Below, in pieces: positions 43,949-53,443 of a stretch of 53,919 nt of DNA (position 1 is its first letter; each line of letters begins with the position of its first letter). Source of the stretch: Candidatus Stercoripulliclostridium merdipullorum (lineage in GTDB: Bacteria > Bacillota > Clostridia > Christensenellales > DTU072); the NCBI GenBank assembly GCA_018713745.1, contig DVOH01000017.1, forward strand, positions 1-53,919, written 5' to 3'. Made by a program: the position numbers and the translations under genes. The notes beneath the pieces were generated by a model. The model had not been told where the DNA came from. It did not search any database and worked only from the letters and a program-made list of their open reading frames with translations.

Positions 43949-44767
43949 TCACTTCCGTGCATAGGTCAAAATACGCACGTCGATTTCGGTCTGAAGGGCA
44001 GAAATCGCTTGGATCCGTGCTTTTGCCTCGGGCGAACTTTTATAATAGTAAGGAGTCATCAGAAGAAGATCGTCGATCAGACGGTGATCGGTCAATTCCG
44101 TTTCGTAAGAAACCGTCTTTTCGTCGACGATGCCAAACCCGTCGACGGCGGGAATTTTGACTTCTCGTATGAACACTTCGTCATATAAGACTTTTTTGAG
44201 TCCGTAGAGGTGCATCGCCCCGGGGACGGCAACGACGAGATGCCCGTTTTCCTTGACCGTGCGAAAAACTTCGGAGGCGGAAACGGGGGCAAAGACCGAC
44301 AAAAACGTATCGATCGAACGATCGGCGACGGGCAGACGGTAAGCCGAAGCCACGGCAAACCGAATCCGGCGATTGTCTTTTGCCGCACGCTTCAATGCAA
44401 ACTTCGAGATATCGATTCCGATCACTTCCGCCCCGATGTTTTTGGCTTGCAATTCCGAAAAAACCGCCGCCGTATAATATCCTTCGCTGCAACCGCAGTC
44501 AAGCACCGTTCCGCCTGCGGTAACGACGCGAACCGCCTCTGCGATCGCTTTGCGGACGGGAGCATAAACCCCCGATTGCAAAAACGAATGCCTTGCCTGT
44601 ACCATCTGTTTGTTGTCGCCCGGCACCTTGCTGCGCTTATCGGTTGCAAGCAGCAGATTGACATATCCTTCTGCGGCGCGGTCGAAGCTATGCCCGTTGC
44701 GACAAGTCAGTCGGGTATGATCCTCCTGCAAGGGGTTTTGGCAAACGGGACACAAAAAGTCGGTCAT
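43949..44767 (-). CDS. RlmA-type 23S rRNA (guanine-N1) methyltransferase
   Basis: A 272-aa SAM-dependent methyltransferase. An N-terminal zinc finger (C-x2-C at 'CPVCQNP' and C-x3-H at 'CRNGHSFD', about 6-27) is followed by 'AAEGYVNLL' and a Rossmann domain with 'VLDCGCSEGYYTAAV' and 'IGIDISKFALKRAAK'. These features match RlmA(I)/RlmA(II), which methylate G745/G748 of 23S rRNA; the II type gives tylosin resistance in producers, but no such inference is made here. The RBS is GGAGGA. It lies 54 nt after the Spo0A-type gene and may be cotranscribed with it. Confidence 0.88.
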   Translation of the reverse strand: MTDFLCPVCQNPLQEDHTRLTCRNGHSFDRAAEGYVNLLLATDKRSKVPGDNKQMVQARHSFLQSGVYAPVRKAIAEAVRVVTAGGTVLDCGCSEGYYTAAVFSELQAKNIGAEVIGIDISKFALKRAAKDNRRIRFAVASAYRLPVADRSIDTFLSVFAPVSASEVFRTVKENGHLVVAVPGAMHLYGLKKVLYDEVFIREVKIPAVDGFGIVDEKTVSYETELTDHRLIDDLLLMTPYYYKSSPEAKARIQAISALQTEIDVRILTYARK

Positions 44768-44821
44768 CGACAGTCCTCCGAAGAGTTGATGCCCCTATCG
44801 TACCACCGATCGGGACAAAAA

Positions 44822-45559
44822 TCAACTGTTGACCGAAAAGGCATAGTCGGCTTCCAATTTATAAATCAGAAGCGCGATCAACTCGCTGTTGGTCGGTTTC
44901 AAGCGGTCGTCGCCGAGCGCGGTCCCGAGTTTTTTACGCAAGCGTTCCATGTGTCCGCGATTCCAAGCCGATTCGATGGCAAACCGAATGGCGCGTTCGA
45001 CGCCGGTCGGGGTGGTGTTGTACTTAAAGGCAATCCGCGGATAAACGAGTTTGGACAAATTGGCTAAAGCGCGAGGCTCCTTCAGTCCGATCATAACGGC
45101 TTCGTTCAAAAATCGAAACCCCTTGTTATGCGGCGAAATTCCCGCTGTCAGAAACAAATCGCAAATGGTATTTTGCAGGGAATGATCTTTTTGATTGGCG
45201 GCAACCGAGAGATACCGCATGGCGGCGTCGACGTCGGCAACGACTTTTGCGGGATTGCAACCCGCGGGATAGCAAAGATTGCAAGCGGCGGCAAAGACTT
45301 CGGACACTCCCGACTCGGGCACGCCGACAACGGCGGTCACGGCGCGGGGCGCGATATAGCGCAAATAACTCGAACAAAACGGATCGCCCGCGGCAAAATC
45401 GATAATGACGGCGTCGACCGGGGAAACCCCCGACAGATTAAACGCGTCGATACAGTGTTTGACCGTGACCAGCGTAATGCGCGGCAACTCTTTGCAAGCG
45501 CAACGAAATGACTGAGACAACGCCTCGTTGTCCGTTACCAGAACCAAATGATAGTGCAT
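44822..45559 (-). CDS. spo0A: Spo0A-family sporulation regulator with atypical receiver
   Basis: A 245-aa protein whose C-terminal half (about 135-245) is a clear Spo0A DNA-binding domain: 'AGISPHNKGFRFLNEAV', 'LVYPRIAFKYNTTPTGVERAIRFAIESAWNRG' region and 'KPTNSELIALL'. The N-terminal receiver (about 1-115) is degenerate. The likely phospho-acceptor Asp is kept in 'AVIIDFAAGD', but one of the acidic pair is Thr ('LVTDNEAL'), the switch Thr is Gly, and the conserved Lys before Pro is missing. In the recognition helix 'SRVERAIRH' of B. subtilis reads 'TGVERAIRF'. It may be the main Spo0A or a paralogue. The ATG at 45559 follows GGAGGAG. Confidence 0.9.
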   Translation of the reverse strand: MHYHLVLVTDNEALSQSFRCACKELPRITLVTVKHCIDAFNLSGVSPVDAVIIDFAAGDPFCSSYLRYIAPRAVTAVVGVPESGVSEVFAAACNLCYPAGCNPAKVVADVDAAMRYLSVAANQKDHSLQNTICDLFLTAGISPHNKGFRFLNEAVMIGLKEPRALANLSKLVYPRIAFKYNTTPTGVERAIRFAIESAWNRGHMERLRKKLGTALGDDRLKPTNSELIALLIYKLEADYAFSVNS

Positions 45560-45617
45560 AATGACATACTCCTCCGTATCCGATGCAAAACGCATCCCGC
45601 TTTGAAAGCGGATTTTC

Positions 45618-45646
45618 ATTGTAGCACGGCACTTGACAAAAATCAA
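45618..45646 (-). promoter_or_regulatory. Promoter of spo0A
   Basis: On the minus strand TTGATT (45646-45641), a 17-bp spacer and TACAAT (45623-45618). The -35 overlaps TTGTCAA-like sequence. Confidence 0.7.
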
Positions 45647-45667
45647 CAGTTTTTTACAAAATTATAT

Positions 45668-45679
45668 TTTTGTACAAAA
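45668..45679. promoter_or_regulatory. 12-bp palindrome in the spo0A-glucosidase intergenic region
   Basis: TTTTGTACAAAA is a perfect palindrome in an AT-rich patch between the divergent spo0A and GH3 genes, upstream of both promoters. It could be a regulator site; no regulator can be assigned. Confidence 0.4.
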
Positions 45680-45807
45680 TAATATACAGGTGACGACAAA
45701 ATATGCGAAGAATTCGATATTTTTTGCATAAGCCTATTCCCGTTTGCGATTCCTTAATGTATAATAAGAAAAAAATGCGGGAGTTTCTTTCCCGTTAAGG
45801 AGAAGCT

Positions 45808-48255
45808 ATGAACTGGTTCGATCGCGCAATCGGTGCGGTATCACGCAAAATCTCCCGCCTTACGGGCGGATTGTCACAAGACCTGCAAGCGGAAACCGGG
45901 GGCGGCGAAGCCTTCCCCGGAATCAAAGAACTCGCACGCGAAGCGGCGGCGGAAGGCGCGGTGCTTCTCCGCAACGACGGCGTCCTTCCTCTTCGCGCGG
46001 GACAAACGGTTGCGGTGTTCGGACGGGGGCAGATCGACTATTTTTACGTCGGATACGGGTCGGGCGGGGACGTGCGCGCCCCCTACCGCATATCCCCATT
46101 GGACGGACTGCGCGCGCAAGGGATCGTCGTTGACGAAGCGCTTGCCGCAAGATACCGCGACTTAGTCGCCAAGTCCCCCGCGCAACACGGCTTCTGGGGA
46201 CATTGGCCCTACAGTCATCCCGAATTTCGGCTAAGCGACGACGAAGTACATGCCGCCGCCGACCGAAACGAGGTCGCATTGATCCTGATCGGAAGAGCGG
46301 CAGGCGAAGACCGCGAAAACAAATTGAGCGAAGGAAGCTATTATCTGACCGAAGCCGAGCGCTTCCTCCTGCGTCAGGTCAGCAACGCGTTTACAAAGAC
46401 CGTCGTTCTCCTCAACATCGGCAATCCGATCGATTTTTCCCGGATCGAAGATCCCTCCCTGCGCTTATCCGCCGTGATGATCGTATGGCAAGGCGGGATG
46501 GAGAGCGGCAACGCCCTTGCCGATCTGATAACCGGCAAAGTTTCTCCTTCGGGCAGACTCCCCGACACCGTCGCAAGGCGCTACTCCGACTATCCTTCTG
46601 CGGAAAGCTTCGGCAATCGTAAATTCAACGAATACCGCGAAGACGTTTATGTCGGATACCGCTATTTCGAAACGTTTGCAAAAGACGACGTCCTGTACCC
46701 CTTCGGCTACGGCTTGAGTTATACCGCCTTCACGCGCTCCGCCGCACGACTTCGCCCCGCAAGCGATACCGCGTTCGATCTCGACGTTACGGTTACCAAT
46801 GTCGGCAGCCGCGACGGCAAGGATGTCGTCGCGCTGTATTTCCGTCCGCCTCAAACCGAGCTTCCCTCCCCCGAGCGGATTCTGTGCGCTTTCCAAAAAA
46901 CGGAACTCCTGAAACCCGGTTCCGAGCAAACGGTTACCCTGACCGTCGACTTAAGCGACTTTGCCGCATTTGACGACAAATCGACGGATTGGGTGACGGA
47001 AGAGGGCGACTATCAACTTTATCTCGGCGGTGACGTCCGATCGGCAGAACCCGTCGGCGCCTTTCGCGTGGAACAGACGTTCCGCCGTCCCGCCCTGTCC
47101 GTCGCGCCGCTTTCCAAGCCATTCCCCCGCCTGACGAGGGACAAGGACGGTTCGCCCCGTTACGAACCCTCCCCGATTACGCCCGTCGATCTTCGCCGTC
47201 GCATTCTCGACAACCTCCCCGTAGCGGCTTCCCCTTCCGATCCCGTTCACACCGTAGACGATGTCCGCGCGGGGCGTGTCACGCTGAAGGAATTCGTGTC
47301 CGAATTGAGCCTTGACCAACTCGAAGCGATCACGCGCGGCGATTATACCATGAACAGCCCGTTGGGCGCTCCCGGCAACGCGGGCGTATTGTGCGGCGTC
47401 CTGCCCTCTTTGCGCCAAAAAGGAGTGCCGCCCGTCACGACGACGGACGGACCGTCGGGGATTCGACTTGCGACGAGCTGCTCCCTCTTGCCCATCGGCA
47501 TTTTGCTTGCTTCGACGTGGAACCCCCGCCTGGTTCAATCGCTTTACGGTGTGCTCGGCGCCGAAATGAAGGCAAAAGGCTCCGACGTTCTGCTTGCCCC
47601 GGGGCTTAATCTGCACCGCAATCCCCTGTGCGGCAGAAATTTCGAATATTTTTCCGAAGATCCCTTTTTAAGCGGCAAACTTGCCGCCGCCGTGATTCGC
47701 GGCATACAATCGCAAGGCGTCGCCGCCTGCCCCAAGCACTTTGCCTGCAACAATCAGGAAACCAACCGCGAACACAACGATTCCCGCCTGTCGCAACGCG
47801 CCCTGCGCGAACTCTATCTCAAAGGCTTTGAGATCGCCGTCAAAGAAGGCAAGCCCCTTTATCTGATGACTTCCTACAACAAAATCAACGGCGTATGGGG
47901 ACATTATCATTACGATCTTGTCACCACGGTTTTGCGCGGAGAATGGGGCTTTGACGGCACCGTGATTACCGACTGGTGGATGCGGAAAGCATGTAGTCCC
48001 GAATTTCCCGCCCTCCGCGACAACGCCTACCGCGTCCGCGCAGGGGTCGACGTCCTGATGCCGGGCGGCAAACGAAGCGGCGTTCGCCGTCCCGACGGAA
48101 CCCTTCTGAAAGGCTACGGCACCGAGGACGGAATCACGCTCGGCGAACTGCAACAAACGGCGGAGCGCGTCATTGCAACCGCCCTCCGTCTTTACGCCGA
48201 CGCTTCCGACAAAGGAGCAAGCAATCCGCACAACGCCCCCGCCGAAAAATCTTGA
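45808..48255 (+). CDS. GH3 beta-glucosidase with reversed domain order
   Basis: An 815-aa cytoplasmic glycoside hydrolase family 3 enzyme, expected to cleave beta-glucosides. The usual C-terminal sandwich domain comes first (about 30-310; 'AAAEGAVLLRNDGVLPL', 'GEDRENKLSEGSYYL', 'YGLSYTAF'). An FN3-like domain follows (about 315-420), and the catalytic TIM barrel comes last (about 480-800; 'TTDGPSGIR', 'PKHFACNNQE', 'SYNKINGVW', nucleophile Asp in 'VITDWWMRK'). This order is known from Ruminococcus albus and Butyrivibrio glucosidases. The ATG has AAGGAGAA and a TATAAT at about 45760. It is a single gene next to an OmpR-type regulator. Confidence 0.93.
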   Translation: MNWFDRAIGAVSRKISRLTGGLSQDLQAETGGGEAFPGIKELAREAAAEGAVLLRNDGVLPLRAGQTVAVFGRGQIDYFYVGYGSGGDVRAPYRISPLDGLRAQGIVVDEALAARYRDLVAKSPAQHGFWGHWPYSHPEFRLSDDEVHAAADRNEVALILIGRAAGEDRENKLSEGSYYLTEAERFLLRQVSNAFTKTVVLLNIGNPIDFSRIEDPSLRLSAVMIVWQGGMESGNALADLITGKVSPSGRLPDTVARRYSDYPSAESFGNRKFNEYREDVYVGYRYFETFAKDDVLYPFGYGLSYTAFTRSAARLRPASDTAFDLDVTVTNVGSRDGKDVVALYFRPPQTELPSPERILCAFQKTELLKPGSEQTVTLTVDLSDFAAFDDKSTDWVTEEGDYQLYLGGDVRSAEPVGAFRVEQTFRRPALSVAPLSKPFPRLTRDKDGSPRYEPSPITPVDLRRRILDNLPVAASPSDPVHTVDDVRAGRVTLKEFVSELSLDQLEAITRGDYTMNSPLGAPGNAGVLCGVLPSLRQKGVPPVTTTDGPSGIRLATSCSLLPIGILLASTWNPRLVQSLYGVLGAEMKAKGSDVLLAPGLNLHRNPLCGRNFEYFSEDPFLSGKLAAAVIRGIQSQGVAACPKHFACNNQETNREHNDSRLSQRALRELYLKGFEIAVKEGKPLYLMTSYNKINGVWGHYHYDLVTTVLRGEWGFDGTVITDWWMRKACSPEFPALRDNAYRVRAGVDVLMPGGKRSGVRRPDGTLLKGYGTEDGITLGELQQTAERVIATALRLYADASDKGASNPHNAPAEKS

Positions 48256-48372
48256 TCGTTCCTTGATTTTTTCGGGTGCGAAATCGGAGCGCAACCGTTT
48301 CTCCCACCCCCTCCTCTATGGTATACTGAATAATATGATACCGATCAAATCAGGCATACAAAGGGGGAGGAG

Positions 48373-49065
48373 ATGGGACAAGCTGGCTATCGGATTTTGA
48401 TCGTGGATGATGACCGGAGAACCGTAAAAGAACTATCGCATTATTTTACCCGCAACGGGTTGATCCCGGTTTATGTATCAAAGGACTCAACAGTACTCGG
48501 CACCCTCCGCACCACAGTATTGGATGCCGTCGTGATGGCAATCGGGCAAAACGCGAGTACGACGTTGCTCCAATGCCGACACATCAAGATGTTGCGAAAC
48601 ATCCCCGTAATACTACTTTCCACCATAGACAACGGAATCGAAAAAGTAGACGCTCTGAAAGCGGGAGCCGACGATTATCTGATCAAACCTTTTGCCCTGC
48701 AAGAATTATATCTCCTTTTACACAATCAAATCCGCGCCCGCACGGGCGAAAAACCGCTGCAAAAGATTTGTTGCGGCGCCCTTTGTATCGACCCGGTGGG
48801 GCGAACGGTCACTTACGGCGATACAAAAGGAAAGTTGACTGCGGTCGAATTCAATCTGCTTGCGATTCTGGCAAGCCAACACAGCGTCGTTTTGCCTTAC
48901 GATCTGCTGTACGATATGGTGTGGCACGCTCCTATTTTTGATTCCAAGCATAATTTGCAAGTACACATCGCAACCCTGCGACAGAAATTACGCCGTCTGA
49001 CGGGACGCGACCCCATCCGCACGATCAGCCGAACGGGTTATTATTTTGACCCCGAAGGACTTTGA
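48373..49065 (+). CDS. OmpR-type response regulator lacking the phospho-acceptor Asp
   Basis: A 230-aa protein with a receiver domain (about 6-118) and a winged-helix OmpR/PhoB DNA-binding domain (about 130-228; 'LTAVEFNLLAILAS', 'HIATLRQKLRRL', 'RTISRTGYYF'). The acidic pair ('IVDDDRRT') and the Lys ('YLIKPF') are kept, but the phospho-acceptor position reads Ala in 'DAVVMAIGQN'. It therefore probably works without phosphorylation. No histidine kinase is adjacent. The ATG at 48373 directly abuts GGGGGAGGAG. TATACT at about 48323 may be its -10. Possible targets are the flanking glucosidase or transporter genes, an inference from position. Confidence 0.85.
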   Translation: MGQAGYRILIVDDDRRTVKELSHYFTRNGLIPVYVSKDSTVLGTLRTTVLDAVVMAIGQNASTTLLQCRHIKMLRNIPVILLSTIDNGIEKVDALKAGADDYLIKPFALQELYLLLHNQIRARTGEKPLQKICCGALCIDPVGRTVTYGDTKGKLTAVEFNLLAILASQHSVVLPYDLLYDMVWHAPIFDSKHNLQVHIATLRQKLRRLTGRDPIRTISRTGYYFDPEGL

Positions 49066-49116
49066 ACCGTCCCGCCGAAAAGCTTCTTTTCGCAAAGCAA
49101 GCGATCTTTCCCGAAA

Positions 49117-49153
49117 AAACGCCCGAACCGACGATTGGTCGATTCGGGCGTTT
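49117..49153. terminator. Bidirectional terminator between regulator and flavin-reductase gene
   Basis: An 11-bp perfect stem, AAACGCCCGAA (49117-49127) and TTCGGGCGTTT (49143-49153), with A and T tracts at the base, between two convergent genes. Confidence 0.8.
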
Positions 49154-49179
49154 GCTTGCGGTTTCAGCGGAAAATCCGT

Positions 49180-50103
49180 TTACTTCTTCTTCTCCGCCGC
49201 GCGTTTGTCGTTGATGATCTTCATGTGTTCTGCCGTAATCAGCGTGACGCCGTTTTCCTTCGCCCATTTGACGCAGCCTTTCAGCACCAACGAAAGGAAG
49301 GCGCGCGGAACCTTGACGATGGTCAGCAAGGCGTCGTCGGCAAACTTAACGACGTCGTCGGCGCGGTTGGCGGCATAGCGGATGGAGTCCATATCGACTT
49401 CGCGGTTGGGGATAGGCTCCGCTTTGGGACGGCGGAAGGGCGTATACCAAAAGTTGGTGCTGTCGCGGTATCCGTAATCGACGGGAACGGGCGGAAACGC
49501 CCCCGCCTTTACACCGTTGACGATGGCGTTATAGTACCGCTCTTTCATCAATATCTTGTCGATTTTCAAGATAAAATGCGCGCCGAAGGGACTGGTAATT
49601 CCGTTGAAGTCGTGGTACGGCGGCAGATACTCTTCCCGCACGACGTCATCTTGCGCATTGTCCAACGTGTCCACCCAGCTGCATTCGAAGACCTGAAAAC
49701 TTTCTCCGATCACTTTGGGGAATACCTTGTCTGGATGCTCCGCCGCCATCAGCCCGTCCTCGACGGTGAAGCGACAATCTTTCATTTTCTCTTCGGGGGT
49801 GTCACCCGGGAACCCCAACCGCACCGCTTCGCGGAAGAACTTGCGATCGTCGGGGATAAAGTTGATCGTGCATTTTTTATGCCGCAGAATTCCTTTGCAG
49901 GTATTGGAGGAGTTGCGACACTCCAAGACCATGGCGTAATAGTCCTTGCCTGCGATATAATACGGAAAAACCAGCGAGTATGCCCCGAAGCTGGTCGTCT
50001 TGCCATCCTCGGCAAGGGTGCCGATCAAAGTCGTCGGCATGGGGAAAAACGCCGACGTCTGATAAAAATTGTCTACAATCCTGAGATCTTTGAACGAACT
50101 CAT
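49180..50103 (-). CDS. Flavin reductase-like domain protein
   Basis: A 307-aa protein. The N-terminal 200 residues resemble the FMN-binding split-barrel (flavin reductase-like) fold: 'FFPMPTTLIGTLAEDGKTTSFGAYSLVFPYYIAG' region (about 20-53), 'CRNSSNTCKGILRHKKCTINFI' and 'FGAHFILKIDKIL'. The C-terminal part (about 235-307) is helical and not recognised. It probably binds FMN, but the substrate is unknown. It has a consensus-like promoter, an AAGGGAGG RBS and a terminator, so it is monocistronic. Confidence 0.72.
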   Translation of the reverse strand: MSSFKDLRIVDNFYQTSAFFPMPTTLIGTLAEDGKTTSFGAYSLVFPYYIAGKDYYAMVLECRNSSNTCKGILRHKKCTINFIPDDRKFFREAVRLGFPGDTPEEKMKDCRFTVEDGLMAAEHPDKVFPKVIGESFQVFECSWVDTLDNAQDDVVREEYLPPYHDFNGITSPFGAHFILKIDKILMKERYYNAIVNGVKAGAFPPVPVDYGYRDSTNFWYTPFRRPKAEPIPNREVDMDSIRYAANRADDVVKFADDALLTIVKVPRAFLSLVLKGCVKWAKENGVTLITAEHMKIINDKRAAEKKK

Positions 50104-50133
50104 GGTCTGCCTCCCTTCTGCTTGGTTAATGAT

Positions 50134-50162
50134 AGAATATCACTGCCGCCCCTTCTCGTCAA
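50134..50162 (-). promoter_or_regulatory. Promoter of the flavin reductase-like gene
   Basis: On the minus strand TTGACG (50162-50157), a 17-bp spacer and TATTCT (50139-50134). Confidence 0.7.
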
Positions 50163-50208
50163 GCCTCCCGAGTTCAACGCCTTCGTTCTTTTTGTTTTTC
50201 AAACACTC

Positions 50209-50237
50209 TTGAAATCGTGCGATAAACATAGTAAAAT
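50209..50237 (+). promoter_or_regulatory. Promoter of the GPH symporter gene
   Basis: TTGAAA (50209-50214), a 17-bp spacer and TAAAAT (50232-50237), 25 nt before the start codon. Confidence 0.7.
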
Positions 50238-50262
50238 ACAAATGATTATAAGGAGAACGCCT

Positions 50263-51825
50263 ATGAAACATTCGGATGCCACCCAAACGACAATGACGAC
50301 AACACCGATGCCTCGTCCGCAAGAGGATATGGCAAAGATCAATTACATCATGTACCCCCTCGGAACTGTGGGGCGGGACTTCTTGTACAATCTTTTCAAC
50401 AACTTCCTCTTGACTTACATCCTGTTTACGAAGTCCCTGACCGCCGCGCAGTTTGCTTCGGTCAGTATCATCATCATCGTCGCGCGGATTTTCGACGCCT
50501 TCAACGATCCCGTCATGGGCGGCATCGTCGAAAACACAAGGACGCGCTTCGGCAAGTTTAAGCCCTGGATGCTGATCGGCGCCGTTTTGACCGGCGGGGT
50601 TGTCATCGCAACGTTCTCGGGCAATCTGCAGGGGTGGGCGTTCATCGGCTTCCTTGCGGCAATGTACTTCCTGTTCAGCATCACGTTTACGATGAACGAC
50701 ATTTCCTACTGGGGGATGCTGCCATCCCTCTCGTCCAACGACCACACGCGCAACAAGCTGACTTCCTTTGCTCAGATCTTTGCCGCGGCGGGCGGCGGAC
50801 TGGCAGGCGTCATTATCCCCGTCTTTACCGCGGGCGGACTGACCATCGGCGGCAGCGCCGTCAACGCCTACGCTTTGATCGCAGTCATCGCTTCCGTTCT
50901 GATGATCGGATTCCAGCTCTTCACCGTCTTCGGCGTCAAAGAAAAACCCCTGCCGCCCGACCTCGCCAAAACCCCGCCGATGAAATTGAAGGATATGTTC
51001 AAAGTACTCGTCCGCAACGATCAGCTGATGTGGTGCGCCTTGATTATGCTGATCTTCAACATCGGTACCAACGTCGTCGGCGGCGGCTTGAGCATGAGCT
51101 ACATCTATTTTGAATTTGGCTATAACGGCGTCCTGATCACCGCGTTCGGGATCCTGTTTGCCGTGACAAGCACCGCGTTCACCCTCTTCTATCCCTGGAT
51201 GGCAAAGAAGCTCGGGCGCGACAAGCTGATCGGCGTGACCACTCTTTGCATCATCTGCGGCTATGCCCTGATGCTGATCGCGGGCATAGCCCTTCCCGCA
51301 GAACCCTGGCTTCTGAAGTTCGGCGTCATGACCTTTGCCAACGGCGTAGTCGGCTTCGGGCAAGGCTTTTATATGATCATGGTGATCTCGATCGCCAACA
51401 CCGTCGAGTACAACGAGTGGAAGACCGGCAAGCGGGACGAAGGACTGATCTTCTCCCTCCGCCCCTTTACGGCAAAGATGGGCTCGGCGTTGATGCAGTT
51501 CATCGTCATGCTGGTCTATCTGATCGTCGGCGTCACCGCATTCACCAATCAGATCAGCGACCTCGAGAACGCCGCGGCACGGGGCGAAATCACCGACGCC
51601 GCCAAAACCGAGGCAATCAAAGAAGTCTTGTCCGGAGTCCCCGAAGGCAAAAAGATTGCCCTCCTTGTCTGCATGTGCCTGATCCCGATGATCGCCCTTG
51701 CCATCGCCTGGACGCTCTACCGCAAAAAATGCTTCCTCAACGAAGCCCGCCACGCCGAAATCGTCAAAGAGATCGCCGAGCGGAACCTTGCCGCCGAACG
51801 CGAAGCCGAACCCGAGCAAGAATAA
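50263..51825 (+). CDS. GPH-family sugar:cation symporter (MFS)
   Basis: A 520-aa polytopic membrane transporter of the glycoside-pentoside-hexuronide:cation symporter family (MelB/XynP type). After a Thr/Pro-rich cytoplasmic start, about 12 hydrophobic helices follow. The family pattern is seen in 'GRDFLYNLFNNFLLTYI', 'ARIFDAFNDPVMGGIVENTRTRFGKFKPW' (with the cation-site Asp residues, about 75-102) and 'DISYWGMLPSLS', and in the second half 'VEYNEWKTGKRDEGLIFS'. It probably imports oligosaccharides or glycosides; the GH3 and GH36 enzymes in the window are plausible partners. The in-frame open frame extends to 49135, but AAGGAGAAC and the promoter fix the start at 50263. Confidence 0.92.
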   Translation: MKHSDATQTTMTTTPMPRPQEDMAKINYIMYPLGTVGRDFLYNLFNNFLLTYILFTKSLTAAQFASVSIIIIVARIFDAFNDPVMGGIVENTRTRFGKFKPWMLIGAVLTGGVVIATFSGNLQGWAFIGFLAAMYFLFSITFTMNDISYWGMLPSLSSNDHTRNKLTSFAQIFAAAGGGLAGVIIPVFTAGGLTIGGSAVNAYALIAVIASVLMIGFQLFTVFGVKEKPLPPDLAKTPPMKLKDMFKVLVRNDQLMWCALIMLIFNIGTNVVGGGLSMSYIYFEFGYNGVLITAFGILFAVTSTAFTLFYPWMAKKLGRDKLIGVTTLCIICGYALMLIAGIALPAEPWLLKFGVMTFANGVVGFGQGFYMIMVISIANTVEYNEWKTGKRDEGLIFSLRPFTAKMGSALMQFIVMLVYLIVGVTAFTNQISDLENAAARGEITDAAKTEAIKEVLSGVPEGKKIALLVCMCLIPMIALAIAWTLYRKKCFLNEARHAEIVKEIAERNLAAEREAEPEQE

Positions 51826-51850
51826 TCAGACGGAACCAAAACACAACCCA

Positions 51851-51877
51851 AACAGCCCCGACGAAAGCGGGGCTGTT
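51851..51877 (+). terminator. Terminator of the symporter gene
   Basis: AACAGCCCCG pairs with CGGGGCTGTT (10 bp, 7-nt loop), 25 nt after the stop codon, followed by a T-rich GTTGT tail. Confidence 0.75.
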
Positions 51878-51945
51878 GTTGTATCGCACAGCATAGGAGA
51901 CACCCTGCCCCGCGCCAAACCTTTTGCTACTCCCTTCCGCGGGTA

Positions 51946-51986
51946 GCAAAACGCCCCAATCGAGGCTTGCTCGACTCGGGCGTTTG
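51946..51986 (-). terminator. Probable terminator of the repeat lipoprotein gene
   Basis: On the minus strand AAACGCCC..GAGTCGAG and CTCGATT..GGGGCGTTTT form an imperfect long stem ending in TTTT, about 60 nt after the stop of the lipoprotein gene. Confidence 0.55.
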
Positions 51987-52047
51987 GGACCGATTGTATA
52001 CGATTGTCTGTCCGCGCAGAAACTATCCGCACGCAAAAAGGATTGCC

Positions 52048-53241
<1,194 letters not shown>

Positions 53242-53286
53242 CTCTACCCCTTCGCCGCCCCGCGGCATAATTCCATTAATATGGAA

Positions 53287-53315
53287 ATTATACCACACTT
53301 CCCCCGATCTTCCAA
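53287..53315 (-). promoter_or_regulatory. Promoter of the repeat lipoprotein gene
   Basis: On the minus strand TTGGAA (53315-53310), a 17-bp spacer and TATAAT (53292-53287), followed by the inverted repeat TTCCAT-ATTA-ATGGAA at the start of the leader. Confidence 0.65.
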
Positions 53316-53443
53316 CCCTTTTTTGATCTTTTTATCTGCAGTTTTCTCACCTGCAACTTGACGCATTTGATACTACCTACACCGTCCTTTTGGACACAAA
53401 ATAAGGCTACAATAACTTAATATTATTGGGAGCGGGAAAAGGA

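Noticed and set aside
49135..50262. A 376-codon N-terminal extension of the symporter frame
   Set aside because: It is antisense to the flavin reductase-like gene; promoter, RBS and family length place the start at 50263.
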